Shown here in pieces: positions 17,432-25,629 of a DNA stretch of 64,000 nt (position 1 is its first letter; each line of letters starts with the position of its first letter). The position numbers were made by a program, and so were the translations under genes. This DNA is from Paenibacillus sp. GP183. GTDB taxonomy: Bacteria; Bacillota; Bacilli; Paenibacillales; NBRC-103111. Where the stretch lies: positions 434,001 to 498,000 of the forward strand of contig NZ_FNSW01000001.1 in assembly GCF_900104695.1 (NCBI RefSeq), given 5' to 3'. The notes beneath the pieces were generated by a model, which was not told the origin of the DNA, did not search any database, and saw only the letters and a list, made by a program, of their open reading frames with translations.

Positions 17432-17593
17432 GTGAGGATAAATAAGTGGATTTTGAATGTAATGGTTATATCGCTTCTTGCAAATGGATACATGGGGTCT
17501 TTCTTTCTTGGTGTAAGTAAATTTGAGAAGGTAATACTTCTAAAAATGGCTATATTGAATACTCCGGTGCAAATTGAGCCACTGTTCCGGTGA
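17432..17593 (+). pseudogene. start of a small secreted or membrane protein cut by an IS21-type remnant
   Basis: AGGTGGG precedes a GTG. The frame gives MRINKWILNVMVISLLANGY, a hydrophobic N-terminus, then about 20 more residues. From about 17563 it reads straight into the terminal repeats of an IS21-type remnant and stops at 17593. The natural C-terminus therefore appears to be lost. Confidence 0.45.
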
Positions 17594-17935
17594 GTGAGAG
17601 CCACTTCTCCGGTAATTTTGAGCCACCTTTCCGGTTCAGAGAGCCACCGTCAAAATGACTACCAAACCAAAAACAGACTTTTGGGGCTCTGCCCCAAACC
17701 CCATCCTCGCCGGAAGGCAGGTGGTCTTAGCCAAGACCACCCAATGACAGGATCTTGGGCTGGAGAGGGATTCAAGGGTCAAGATGAACTCGCTACGCTC
17801 GCCCTAGATTCCCGCATCATATCCGTCTCTATAATACAAATTGCTCTTCTCGATAATAGGGTGGTTCCCACCACCGGAAAAGTGGCTCAATTTTTCCGGA
17901 GAACTGGCTCACTAATCACCGGAATGGTGGCTCTA
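17563..17935. mobile_element. deletion remnant of an IS21-family element (ends only)
   Basis: The left side has four spaced copies of a CCGG...GAGCCAC unit (17564-17647). The right side has three inverted copies, GTGGCTC/CTGGCTC with CCGG (17870-17933). Multiple terminal repeats of this kind are typical of IS21 elements. The 230 bases between contain a GGGGCTCTGCCCC hairpin and no istA or istB gene, so the element has lost its transposition genes internally. Its exact termini and target duplication could not be fixed. Confidence 0.65.
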
Positions 17936-17978
17936 AGACATCGAAATATTCAGCTATATTCCCTTGGAGTGAATATAA

Positions 17979-18284
17979 ATGATCTGGAAATGGGTCGGGG
18001 CAATCATTTGCTGGTTTATTGCATTCATTTTTTTAACATTAGGCTTAGTGGTTATTACAAGCGAGAAACGTAAACAGGAAAGTATTCTGGACGATTTATC
18101 TTCTAAAGGAATGGAATATTCCCTTGATACGTTATCAGGTTGGATAACTCTTTTTGGCTTAATGATATTTAATTTTGTTGGAAGAGTATTAAAAGCATTG
18201 CCTTGGTGGTTAGTCAAAGTAATTTATATTTTGATTGGGATAGGATTTGCTCTTCTAGGCATTAAGTGTTTAGGTTTAAGATAA
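17979..18284 (+). CDS. small three-helix membrane protein
   Basis: CTTGGAGTG precedes the ATG. The 101-residue product has membrane segments at about residues 5-27, 50-70 and 76-97, separated by a charged loop SEKRKQESILDDLSSKGMEY. It begins MIWKWVGAI, and the same start (MVWKWVGAI) reappears in a truncated copy at 18348. No known family. Confidence 0.65.
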   Translation: MIWKWVGAIICWFIAFIFLTLGLVVITSEKRKQESILDDLSSKGMEYSLDTLSGWITLFGLMIFNFVGRVLKALPWWLVKVIYILIGIGFALLGIKCLGLR

Positions 18285-18347
18285 GGATGCACAGACAGTC
18301 TGTATCTTTCTGAATACGGCATTAAATACGTACTTGGAGTGAGATTA

Positions 18348-18440
18348 ATGGTCTGGAAATGGGTTGGCGCAATCAGCGTTTTTTATTCTTTCAAAGATGC
18401 TCCATTAGAATCAACGACGGTACAAAAAGCCTGCTCGTAA
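18348..18440 (+). pseudogene. truncated copy of the 17979 gene start
   Basis: TACTTGGAGTGAGATTA and the first nine codons (MVWKWVGAI) repeat the leader and start of the gene at 17979. After codon 10 the similarity ends and the frame stops at 18440 inside a terminator. This is a tandem duplication that lost its 3' part. Confidence 0.6.
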
Positions 18441-18453
18441 GAACAGGCTTTCT
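18425..18453. terminator. bidirectional hairpin terminator
   Basis: AAAGCCTG...CAGGCTTT hairpin followed by CTTCTTTG on the plus strand and by an A/T-rich run on the minus strand. It also serves the small minus-strand gene at 18476. Confidence 0.65.
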
Positions 18454-18475
18454 TCTTTGACTATGTGAGGTATTC

Positions 18476-18658
18476 TTACTGAACACATTCAATTGTTGAG
18501 TAATCATTGCCTACCCATTTAAACACTTTACTGAGTTCATCGCAAAGACCAACGGGATAGTTTGTTTTATTTATGGTGTGGAATCCTGTTTTGAAAATTG
18601 AGCTTTCCGGCTTGCTATTATCATGGAGCTGCTTGCAATTCATACAATAATAAACCAT
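18476..18658 (-). CDS. 60-residue protein with a zinc-knuckle-like start
   Basis: On the minus strand GGGGGTAA lies 7 bases before the ATG. The product begins MVYYCMNCKQLH, with a CxxC and a following His that could hold zinc together with the later cysteines (GLCDE and IECVQ). The rest is polar. No family is recognised. A terminator lies just beyond its stop. The strong ribosome site and the cysteine pattern make it likely real. Confidence 0.55.
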   Translation of the reverse strand: MVYYCMNCKQLHDNSKPESSIFKTGFHTINKTNYPVGLCDELSKVFKWVGNDYSTIECVQ

Positions 18659-19077
18659 AGTTTGTTACCCCCAAACCGAAGAGTGTAAATACTATATTAC
18701 AACATTGTTATGGGGATTGGAAGCATCTTCTGCGTTATTTTGTCTTTTTATGTCTTAATTTTTTGTAAAAGATTGATTTTTGCTGTTATAAACGTGAGAA
18801 CTTGTATAACAAGAAGGATATTCTTTTCCGGCAACAATCCGTCCGTACACAGCGTCCGATGGTTATTTTTAGCAAGTGACAGAATTCTAAACATCAATAA
18901 TGAACTTGTTTTTATTCAATGGGAAACTAATCCCTCTTCTAATGACTGAAATGACCAAAAATGGCAGTATTTTTTTCTCGTAATAACTTAAAATCCATAC
19001 TATTATATACATTTAATGATATACAAACTAGCAACATTGAATTCATTTTATAAATATACATTTGGAGGAATATTAAT
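18659..19077. other. upstream region of the SLH gene, no gene seen
   Basis: An open frame at 18710-18949 lacks a ribosome site and reads like noise. The AT-rich 100 bases before 19078 probably contain the promoter of the SLH gene, and TTGGAGGAA at 19062 is its ribosome site. Confidence 0.4.
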
Positions 19078-20790
19078 GTGAATAAAATTATAAAAACTGT
19101 TGTATCTGGTGCATTAGCAGTTACTCTATTCGGTGGTGGAATGGTTTTTGCAAGCAGTATAGGGTTCACAGACACCGGTTGGTGGTCGAATGTCGCACAA
19201 TGGGCAAATGATCGTGGTCTAATGACCGGTATTGGTAACGGAATTTTCGGTGGTGACGAATCCTTAACACGCGGGCAAATGGCACAGGTTCTCAAAAACC
19301 TTGCGGGTAGTGGTGCAATTGCGATTAACAATTCAACTGCGGTTACCAACAATATTGGTGATTTCAAGGATAGTGGTTGGTGGACGGCATCTGCGAAGTG
19401 GGCAAAAGACCACGGGTTAATGAATGGTATGGGGGATGGAACCTTCGGCGGTGATCAGTTAGTAACACGCGGACAAGCAGCACAGGTTCTCAAAAACCTT
19501 GCGGGCAGTGGTGCGATTACGATTAACAATTCAACTGCGGTTACCAACAATCTTGGTGATTTCAAGGATAGTGGTTGGTGGTCGGCATCTGCGAAGTGGG
19601 CAAAAGACCACGGGTTAATGAATGGTATGGGGGATGGAACCTTCGGCGGTGACCAGTTAATAACACGCGGACAAGCAGCACAGGTTCTCAAAAACCTTGC
19701 GGGCAGTGGTGCGATTACGATTAACCAACCTACTACGGTTACTAACAATAGTGGTTCCCAACAAACTGCCACGGGTAGCGGTTCGATTAACCAACCTACT
19801 ACGGTTACCAACAATAGTGGTTCCCAACAAACTGCCACGGGTAGCGGTTCGATTAACCAACCTACTACGGTTACCAAAAATAGTGGTTCCCAACAAACTG
19901 CCACGGGTAGCGGTTCGATTAACCAACCTGCTACAGTTACCAAAGATAGTGGTTCCCAACAAACTGCCACGGGTAGCGGTTCGATTAACCAACCTACTAC
20001 GGTTACCAACAATAGTGGTTCCCAACAAACTGACACCAGTCCAAAAGGTGACAGAATTATTTCGTTTGAGAAGTATCAGCAGATTCAAATTGGCATGACT
20101 TATAGTCAAGTTGCAAATCTCATTGGAATAGATGGAGTTGTTCAACATACGAACCCATCCTCGGACATTTGGTACGATGGAAAAGGCGGATATCTTGAAT
20201 TGAATACTGATAATGGAATAGTAACATCGAAACAGGAAAAAAACTTAAGCTGGGAGTCTGCACCCTCCAATTTGCCAGCACAAAACACGAATGTGACGTT
20301 TGAGGAATTTGATAAGATCCAGATGGGGATGTCAGAGCAACAGGTATTATCCATTGCGGGGATGTGCCAAAGCGAGTGGGTAGATGCTAACCATAATACT
20401 ACATTTGAGTGGTGGAAATGGAATAATACCTATAATTTTATCCCATCTCTCACAGTTGAATTTGACTCAAAAGGAAACGTAATTGAAAAAATGCAAGGGA
20501 ACTTGGATTATCCGACAACCTACCTTCAAGCTAGTTACAGTAGTAATACTACTTTGGTGACTCCATCCACTTACCATGCGATTAAAACAGGTATGACGTA
20601 TCCTGAAGTCGTTGCTTTATTTGGAGGAGATGGTGGTCTGCTTGTTTCCCAGAGTACAACAGGGTCGAATGCAGGTAGCTTGTATACTTGGCAAACCGAT
20701 CTATATTACAGTGGGCAAGCCATAAATGTTCTATTTGGTCCCGATGGAACAGTTTCTCGTGTAACGACCCATGATATGTCCAATGTATGA
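19078..20790 (+). CDS. S-layer-homology surface protein with internal repeats and SmpA-like domains
   Basis: The GTG start has GGAGG 9 bases upstream. The 570-residue product has a signal peptide (to about residue 26), then three SLH domains (about 27-75, 92-141 and 158-207; each with W..A..WA...GLM.G.G.G.FGGD...TRGQ.AQVL). These bind secondary cell-wall polymers and anchor proteins at the surface. A linker of five 22-residue repeats (unit INQPTTVTNNSGSQQTATGS) follows at about 215-325. The C-terminal half has three modules with I..GMTY.QV..L.G, like SmpA/OmlA or BLIP-type repeats. It is followed by a terminator at 20814. Confidence 0.85.
   Translation: MNKIIKTVVSGALAVTLFGGGMVFASSIGFTDTGWWSNVAQWANDRGLMTGIGNGIFGGDESLTRGQMAQVLKNLAGSGAIAINNSTAVTNNIGDFKDSGWWTASAKWAKDHGLMNGMGDGTFGGDQLVTRGQAAQVLKNLAGSGAITINNSTAVTNNLGDFKDSGWWSASAKWAKDHGLMNGMGDGTFGGDQLITRGQAAQVLKNLAGSGAITINQPTTVTNNSGSQQTATGSGSINQPTTVTNNSGSQQTATGSGSINQPTTVTKNSGSQQTATGSGSINQPATVTKDSGSQQTATGSGSINQPTTVTNNSGSQQTDTSPKGDRIISFEKYQQIQIGMTYSQVANLIGIDGVVQHTNPSSDIWYDGKGGYLELNTDNGIVTSKQEKNLSWESAPSNLPAQNTNVTFEEFDKIQMGMSEQQVLSIAGMCQSEWVDANHNTTFEWWKWNNTYNFIPSLTVEFDSKGNVIEKMQGNLDYPTTYLQASYSSNTTLVTPSTYHAIKTGMTYPEVVALFGGDGGLLVSQSTTGSNAGSLYTWQTDLYYSGQAINVLFGPDGTVSRVTTHDMSNV
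19323..19718 (+). repeat. two 198-base SLH units, nearly identical
   Basis: The second and third SLH domains, with their linkers, repeat at a 198-base period with only a few differences, which indicates recent in-gene duplication. The first SLH domain is more diverged. Confidence 0.8.
19720..20049 (+). repeat. five tandem 66-base repeats
   Basis: Each unit encodes 22 residues (INQPTTVTNNSGSQQTATGSGS). Units differ at only a few bases (K for N, A for T, D for N). All frames stay open across it because of the period. Confidence 0.9.
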
Positions 20791-20813
20791 GTCTGCCTAG
20801 TTGATTTAATGCA

Positions 20814-20845
20814 AGGACGCGGGGAAACTATACCCGTGTCTTTTA
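20814..20845 (+). terminator. terminator of the SLH gene
   Basis: GACGCGGG...CCCGTGTC hairpin followed by TTTTAC, 24 bases after the stop codon. Confidence 0.7.
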
Positions 20846-21154
20846 CATACAGCCGCATTTTGTAGAATTTAACTTGAGCGTACAAGAACATTCGCGACTA
20901 CCCACCCAGAAGCGACCACGTACCAGCGGTTGTAAAACAAGTGGACGTTACGCGGCGGTGAACGTCATCCCCATGAAACCATGAGATATGGTGCAATCGC
21001 GATGCTCAATTATATATGCCCGCTTTCAGAATCCCAACGCGTTGTAGACATTGCTGGATCGAGGATAGCCGTGTAATACAGGAGGAAGTCGCCAGACGCA
21101 TGGCAGGGCGGCTGTGAGCTTCTAGGCGAATACAAACTTGTAGAAAGCATTGGC
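20846..21154. other. decayed sequence sharing a 30-base segment with 22429
   Basis: No gene is seen. GCGGCGGTGAACGTCATCC at 20951 with its next dozen bases recurs at 22430 with few changes. This suggests two remnants of one unknown element. Confidence 0.4.
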
Positions 21155-21380
21155 AAGACGTAATGAGCCATGCGCAGCATTTTATCATCCCAACGTTTGG
21201 TGAAAGCAATGACTTCAATGAAGGAGAAAGAAAATGAAGATCATTGCATTATTACTTGTCATGGCGGCGTTTGTTGCTGCGTGTTTTTGGGAAATTTTTC
21301 TTTTTTATTATCTTTGTTTAGTGTATACTACAATAGTCGACAATTTAATAGATGATGAAGTAGGACTTTTGGGCAAATAA
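21155..21380 (+). pseudogene. partial copy of the 8869/9336 gene junction
   Basis: From about 21155 the sequence repeats 9253-9375 almost exactly: the last 28 codons of the first gene (VMSHAQHFIIPTFGE), the GAAGGAGA site and the ATG (21234) of the second. After MKIIALLLVMAAFVA the copy diverges to ACFWEIFLFYY and stops at 21380. The new frame has a lipobox-like FVAAC. It appears to be a 48-codon remnant rather than a working gene. Confidence 0.65.
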
Positions 21381-21572
21381 TTTGTCTAATTAAAAGGATA
21401 ATTATAGTATTATGTCGAAAGTTTATATATAGAACAACTAAGGAGAAAAGTGAATCAGACCCGCTAAAATCTCATGGTGGATTCTGATGTATATCAACAA
21501 TTTGCAAACTTTACAAATGGAGAACTGCATCTATAGAGACTCGTTGAATCAAATATTTAGGACTGATGAACT

Positions 21573-22247
21573 ATGAAATATTTCGGTAGAATTGTTGTTA
21601 TTTTCATAGCAATTGTTATAATTGGTGGATGGCATGCTTCCTACTTCCTAATAGACAAAAATGAATCCTATAGGTTTCTCATAACAAATGGTTTTATTAA
21701 ATATGATTTTATTTTCACCCCACTCCTTCTTCCTTTTTTTTGGTGGCTGGGAAAAAAATATGACGAAGCAAAGTTCTATTCCGAAAAAGATACTCTTACT
21801 GAGGTTTATAATCGAAGATTCGTTTTAGAAATATTTCCAAAATTATTGGAACAAGCAGATAGAAATAAAGAAAAATTAAGTGTTTTTGTTGTGGATATTG
21901 ATAATTTTAAAAAAATAAACGATACATATGGACATGAGGTAGGCGACGAAGTAATACGAGGTATTTCCGATTCGCTTTTAAAAAATACAAGGAAATCGGA
22001 CCTAATTGCCCGCTGGGGTGGAGATGAATTTCTTGTCATTATTCCCCATAGCGATGAGATGTTCCCGTCATTATTGTTACAGCACATAGATAAGGATTTG
22101 AAGGATTCGTCCAATCGATTAGGAATAAATATCTCTGTATCAATAGGAAAATCCACTTATCCCGAAAATGCCATAAGACTGGATGATTTAATTAGATTTG
22201 CAGACAAACGTATGTATGAATTAAAATCAGCTAAAAACCGTTGGTGA
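21573..22247 (+). CDS. membrane-anchored diguanylate cyclase (GGDEF)
   Basis: The 224-residue product has two membrane segments (about 5-27 and 45-60) followed directly by a GGDEF domain. Visible motifs are DTLTEVYNRR (73-82), VVDIDNFKKINDTYGH (106-121, the metal-binding Asp), RWGGDEF (147-153, intact active site) and an RKSD inhibitory site at 140-143 in the correct position. It should make cyclic di-GMP at the membrane with product inhibition. No separate sensor domain is present. The ribosome site is weak. It faces the HD-GYP gene at 22821-24023, which encodes the opposing activity. Confidence 0.9.
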   Translation: MKYFGRIVVIFIAIVIIGGWHASYFLIDKNESYRFLITNGFIKYDFIFTPLLLPFFWWLGKKYDEAKFYSEKDTLTEVYNRRFVLEIFPKLLEQADRNKEKLSVFVVDIDNFKKINDTYGHEVGDEVIRGISDSLLKNTRKSDLIARWGGDEFLVIIPHSDEMFPSLLLQHIDKDLKDSSNRLGINISVSIGKSTYPENAIRLDDLIRFADKRMYELKSAKNRW

Positions 22248-22820
22248 TTTCACTAACGGAAACGATAGTCCAACAGCGGTTGCTTCGGCAGCCGTTATTT
22301 GTTTACTTCCGTTACCGGTTGAACTGAAAAAGCAATGATGATGCAGAAGACATTAAAACTAACGTATCGTTAGGATTAAAAGACTATCGTTAGCGAACGT
22401 TTCCTTCGTATAGGCAACTAACGCGGCGGTGTACGTCATCCCCACGAAAACCTCGACCCCATCCTCTGCGTTGCTTTATCGTGCTAAAGTCTTGATACGC
22501 CTGGAGTTTACGATTTAGTGAGTCTCTACGATAGCTGAGGCTATGACATTCCCACTTGAACAAACAAGCCTCGCTTGGCTCTCTCTTTAACGTTGACCAC
22601 ACGTTAAAAGGAGCGTCCACCAACATCGAACACCCTAGCCATACTATCAAGGTCGGTTGACGATCAGTCGTTGTGACATCCACAGCCACACGCATCTTCT
22701 TTCCCACGTGCTTCTTGAACCGCTTCCCATCCTTCTTTGACAACAAAATAAACCAGTGCAAGTGCCTAAAAGTCAATGCGTCTAGAAGTTGAGCTTTTGC
22801 GGTTATTTGTACTCTTTTAG
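22248..22820. other. dispersed repeat and possible decayed open frame
   Basis: CTAACGGAAACGATAG at 22250 is followed by a GCGGTTGCTTCGGCAGCCG hairpin, a composite repeat copy. An open minus-strand frame at 22390-22776 (RHLHWFILLSKKDGKRFKKH at its start, GRGFRGDDVHRR near its end) has no ribosome site and no family I recognise; part of it is shared with 20951. It may be the remnant of a mobile element. Confidence 0.4.
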
Positions 22821-24023
22821 TTAGAGAAAATCTGTTAATCGTTCAAATTCTTGATTCTCGTCATTTGATTCCCTATAAATTTTTAGCCAGGCTAATTGAA
22901 CGTCATCAAGAAGAGCAATTAAATTAGGATCGAAAAGAGTGTAGCTCCCAGCTTTTAATCGTTCAAAAGCGATATTGAAGCTTAAAGCAGAACGATATGA
23001 GCGCTGAGATGTCATGGCATCGAAAGCATCAGCTATACACAATATTCTTGCATCAAGCGGAATTTGTTCCCCTCGGGCACCGGTAGGATATCCTGTACCA
23101 TCCCATTTTTCATGATGATATAATACTCCTTGTTTTAGTGAGCCCAAACCAGATATTTTTTCAACCATTCTCGCTCCAACAATCGTATGGGTTTTGATTA
23201 ACTCATATTCATCATGACTAAGATCACCTGGTTTCATAAGAACTGATTCTGGTATGTTAATTTTTCCGACATCATGTAGAAGCCCAGTTAAACGTAACGT
23301 TTTTACTTTTTTTTCGTCTTGGTACTGTGGGAGCTTAAGGGCTAATTCTACAGCATATTTACTCACTCGCTCACTGTGCCCGAATGTATAGGAGTCTTTC
23401 GCTTCAATGGATATAACGAAACCGTTCACGACTTGTTCGAGGGTAGACTCGAGTGAATCGGTAACCGTATTGACTTGAATGTTATATTGATGCCTCAATT
23501 GCGTATGGAGAAGATGACTAAACGTAGATAGAATGATATATAAGAGGACTCGATTTGAAATATCAATAGAATCAAATATTCCAGGGATCTGCGGAAATCT
23601 AAGACTCACATAAAGCATGCAGAAAAGACCGAGTGTTGAATAAAATAGTAAGATCCGATTTTCTCCGTATAACCCCGCAATTAGAGGTAGGAAAAGAAAA
23701 AATCCCCAAGATTCTTTGTATCCGGATCCAATATATAAACTACATATGATAAACAAAACCAGTAAAAGAACGACTTGCTGGTTAAGAAAAGAATATTTAG
23801 AAAATATTTTCGTGATTAGAAAAATGCAACTTGTAATCGCCGCTGTAACTACTAGTATGGGTAAATTCGCTCTTGAATAATTGAAATGGAATATTATAAA
23901 AAATACATTCCATATAACACTCAGAGCTAGAAATAAGATGGCGACTTTTAGAATTTTTCCATTTAAACTTGCTCGGTGGGTATTATAATATTCTATCAGT
24001 AAACGTTTCCTTACGTCTGTCAT
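22821..24023 (-). CDS. membrane HD-GYP cyclic di-GMP phosphodiesterase
   Basis: The 400-residue product has five or six membrane segments in residues 25-170, then an HD-GYP domain. Key residues are visible: H216 (FGHSERV), LLHDVGK (HD at 250-251), H279 (KTHTIVGA), HHEKWDGTGYP (303-313, the GYP motif), and ILCIADAFDAMTS. HD-GYP proteins degrade cyclic di-GMP, so it is the likely counterpart of the cyclase encoded convergently at 21573. It is divergent from the acyltransferase gene at 24167, with a 143-base intergenic region that could hold promoters for both. Confidence 0.9.
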   Translation of the reverse strand: MTDVRKRLLIEYYNTHRASLNGKILKVAILFLALSVIWNVFFIIFHFNYSRANLPILVVTAAITSCIFLITKIFSKYSFLNQQVVLLLVLFIICSLYIGSGYKESWGFFLFLPLIAGLYGENRILLFYSTLGLFCMLYVSLRFPQIPGIFDSIDISNRVLLYIILSTFSHLLHTQLRHQYNIQVNTVTDSLESTLEQVVNGFVISIEAKDSYTFGHSERVSKYAVELALKLPQYQDEKKVKTLRLTGLLHDVGKINIPESVLMKPGDLSHDEYELIKTHTIVGARMVEKISGLGSLKQGVLYHHEKWDGTGYPTGARGEQIPLDARILCIADAFDAMTSQRSYRSALSFNIAFERLKAGSYTLFDPNLIALLDDVQLAWLKIYRESNDENQEFERLTDFL

Positions 24024-24069
24024 CTTAACTACTCCATTATTAGTCAGTATCTGAATACTATCATTAATT

Positions 24070-24098
24070 TTGACAAATGACTATATCTTTCATATTTC
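24070..24098 (+). promoter_or_regulatory. possible sigma-A promoter for the acyltransferase-E1 pair
   Basis: TTGACA at 24070-24075 is followed after 17 bases by TATTTC. The -35 box is perfect and the -10 box is weak. It points towards the gene at 24167. Confidence 0.35.
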
Positions 24099-24166
24099 GA
24101 CGGCACCCTACAGTAAATTGTGATAGCATTAATTCGAAAGCAAATTTATGATAGGAGTGCTGACCA

Positions 24167-24766
24167 ATGGAAAAGTATGAATTCTGCGTCGCGAATGGAA
24201 GTCTAAGAGAGGATGCTGTCGAACTTCATTATCAGAGGTATTTGGAGGTTGGTTTTTTTAAGCGAGGTGAACTAGATCCTTATGAATCTTCGTCCACTTA
24301 TATTGTTTCCAAAACGATGATAGATCAAAAAGTAGTCGGCGTGACACGGTTAATATTTATGAAATTGGAGGAATTGCCAACCATTCGTCATTTTAAAATT
24401 TACGATATTGAAAAAGTTCGGTTAAATCAACTTGATCGAAAAAGTATAGCTGAAATTAGTGCATTTACGAAATTACCAACACATGACGTTGGGATGGGTT
24501 TAATCAAAACGGTCCTGCAATATTCCCAAACAAATGGAGTTCATCACTGGATTTGCTGCATTGATGAAAGAGTTTACAATTATATGCACAGAATTTTTAA
24601 ATTTCCGTTTAAAGTAATAGGTGAACCCCAAGTCTACTTAGGATCAAAAACAATTCCATGCCTGTTAAACCTATCAGAGTGTTTGTCTATTTTAAAACAA
24701 TACCGTCCAACTCTTTACGAGTATTTAATTAGTTATGGACAAATCGTTATGGAGGTAGCAAGATGA
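24167..24766 (+). CDS. FeeM/LuxI-like N-acyltransferase (GNAT fold)
   Basis: TAGGAGTGC precedes the ATG. The 199-residue product follows the pattern of N-acyl amino acid or acyl-homoserine-lactone-type synthases: an N-terminal LHYQRYLEVGFF, then ELDPYESSSTYIVSKT, VVGVTRLIF, a central AEISAFTKLP (like the conserved E-[IV]-S-R segment), and a C-terminal GLIKTVLQYSQTNGVHHWICC. Such enzymes transfer an acyl chain to an amine to make a small lipid signal or surfactant. The substrate is unknown. Its stop overlaps the next gene by ATGA, so the two are coupled. Confidence 0.65.
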   Translation: MEKYEFCVANGSLREDAVELHYQRYLEVGFFKRGELDPYESSSTYIVSKTMIDQKVVGVTRLIFMKLEELPTIRHFKIYDIEKVRLNQLDRKSIAEISAFTKLPTHDVGMGLIKTVLQYSQTNGVHHWICCIDERVYNYMHRIFKFPFKVIGEPQVYLGSKTIPCLLNLSECLSILKQYRPTLYEYLISYGQIVMEVAR

Positions 24767-25524
24767 TTAAAGAACAATTTATTCGAAATTTAGGAATTAT
24801 GTCAGAGGATGAGATCCAACAATTAAATCGGACGACCATTGCTATTGCGGGATGCGGTTGTATTGGCGGATTTTCTGCTGAGCTATTAGCTAGAATGGGA
24901 GTGGGCAAATTCAAATTAGCCGACCCGGATGTTTTTGATGTCAGCAACATCAACCGGCAATGTGCTGCAACGCATCGCACAGTTGGGATACATAAGATCG
25001 AGGCATTGAAGGAACACTTGCTCAGTATTAACCCCGAAATTGAATTCACATTGTTCCCAGATGGGGTAAATGAAAAAAATGCAACTGCGTTTGTCCAGGA
25101 TGCTAATTATGTGATAGACGCTATAGATTATTTTTCATTTTCCGACTCTGTTGCTCTTCATCGTTCGGCGCGTAAACAAAGTAAGTTTGTCATAACAGCT
25201 GTTGCTTTGGGTTTCGGAACATCTGTGCTAACATTCTCACCCCAAGGGATGAGCTTGGAACAATATCTTGGAATTCCAGAAAATATGACATTGGATAATT
25301 TAAAAGATTTTACTTTTCCTCCTTCTGGTTATACGACGAATTTGCCTTCATATGTAACACAGACTGATTTAGAAAGATGGTTGTCTGATCGCACGATACC
25401 AACAATCAGTGTAGGACAAGCACTGGGTCCTGGTGTATTGGTTTCCCATCTTGTATTGCACTTATTGAAACGAAGGCAACCTGTCCTTGTTCCTGAAACT
25501 TTTCAATTACAGTTAGAAGTTTGA
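24763..25524 (+). CDS. ThiF/MoeB/E1-like adenylyltransferase
   Basis: The 253-residue product has the E1-like Rossmann pattern: IAGCGCIGGFSAELLARMGVG (28-48, nucleotide-binding), DPDVFDVSNINRQ (54-66, with the Arg that contacts ATP), then VIDAIDYFSFS (near 117). It lacks the CxxC zinc pairs of classical ThiF. No clear catalytic Cys follows the adenylation core, so it may adenylate a small substrate or a peptide end rather than charge a ubiquitin-like protein. It is coupled to the acyltransferase, which suggests activation and acylation of one product. Confidence 0.8.
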   Translation: MIKEQFIRNLGIMSEDEIQQLNRTTIAIAGCGCIGGFSAELLARMGVGKFKLADPDVFDVSNINRQCAATHRTVGIHKIEALKEHLLSINPEIEFTLFPDGVNEKNATAFVQDANYVIDAIDYFSFSDSVALHRSARKQSKFVITAVALGFGTSVLTFSPQGMSLEQYLGIPENMTLDNLKDFTFPPSGYTTNLPSYVTQTDLERWLSDRTIPTISVGQALGPGVLVSHLVLHLLKRRQPVLVPETFQLQLEV

Positions 25525-25557
25525 TTACTGCGCACTCGGGTAACGAAAGGGCAATAT

Positions 25558-25588
25558 CAAAAGCTGCCACTCGTGGTAGCCTTTTGAT
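25558..25588 (+). terminator. terminator of the acyltransferase-E1 pair
   Basis: GCTGCCAC-TCG-(G)TGGTAGC hairpin followed by CTTTTG, about 35 bases after the stop. Confidence 0.65.
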
Positions 25589-25629
25589 AAGGGTAGTAAT
25601 GAATCACGCCAAAAATTAAGATAATACCC

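Noticed and set aside
18710-18949. Plus-strand open frame of 79 codons before the SLH gene
   Set aside because: No ribosome site, erratic composition and likely promoter region of the next gene.
19720-20049. Tandem repeats considered as a CRISPR array
   Set aside because: Units are adjacent 66-base coding repeats without unique spacers, inside an open reading frame.
19455-20148. Long open frames on the minus strand and in another plus frame inside the SLH gene
   Set aside because: They arise from the 198- and 66-base periods, which leave all frames open; they have no ribosome sites and repetitive W/P-rich composition.
22390-22776. Minus-strand frame of 128 codons considered as a transposase
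   Set aside because: No family pattern, no ribosome site and part of it is shared with non-coding sequence at 20951; kept only as a note in the gap entry.
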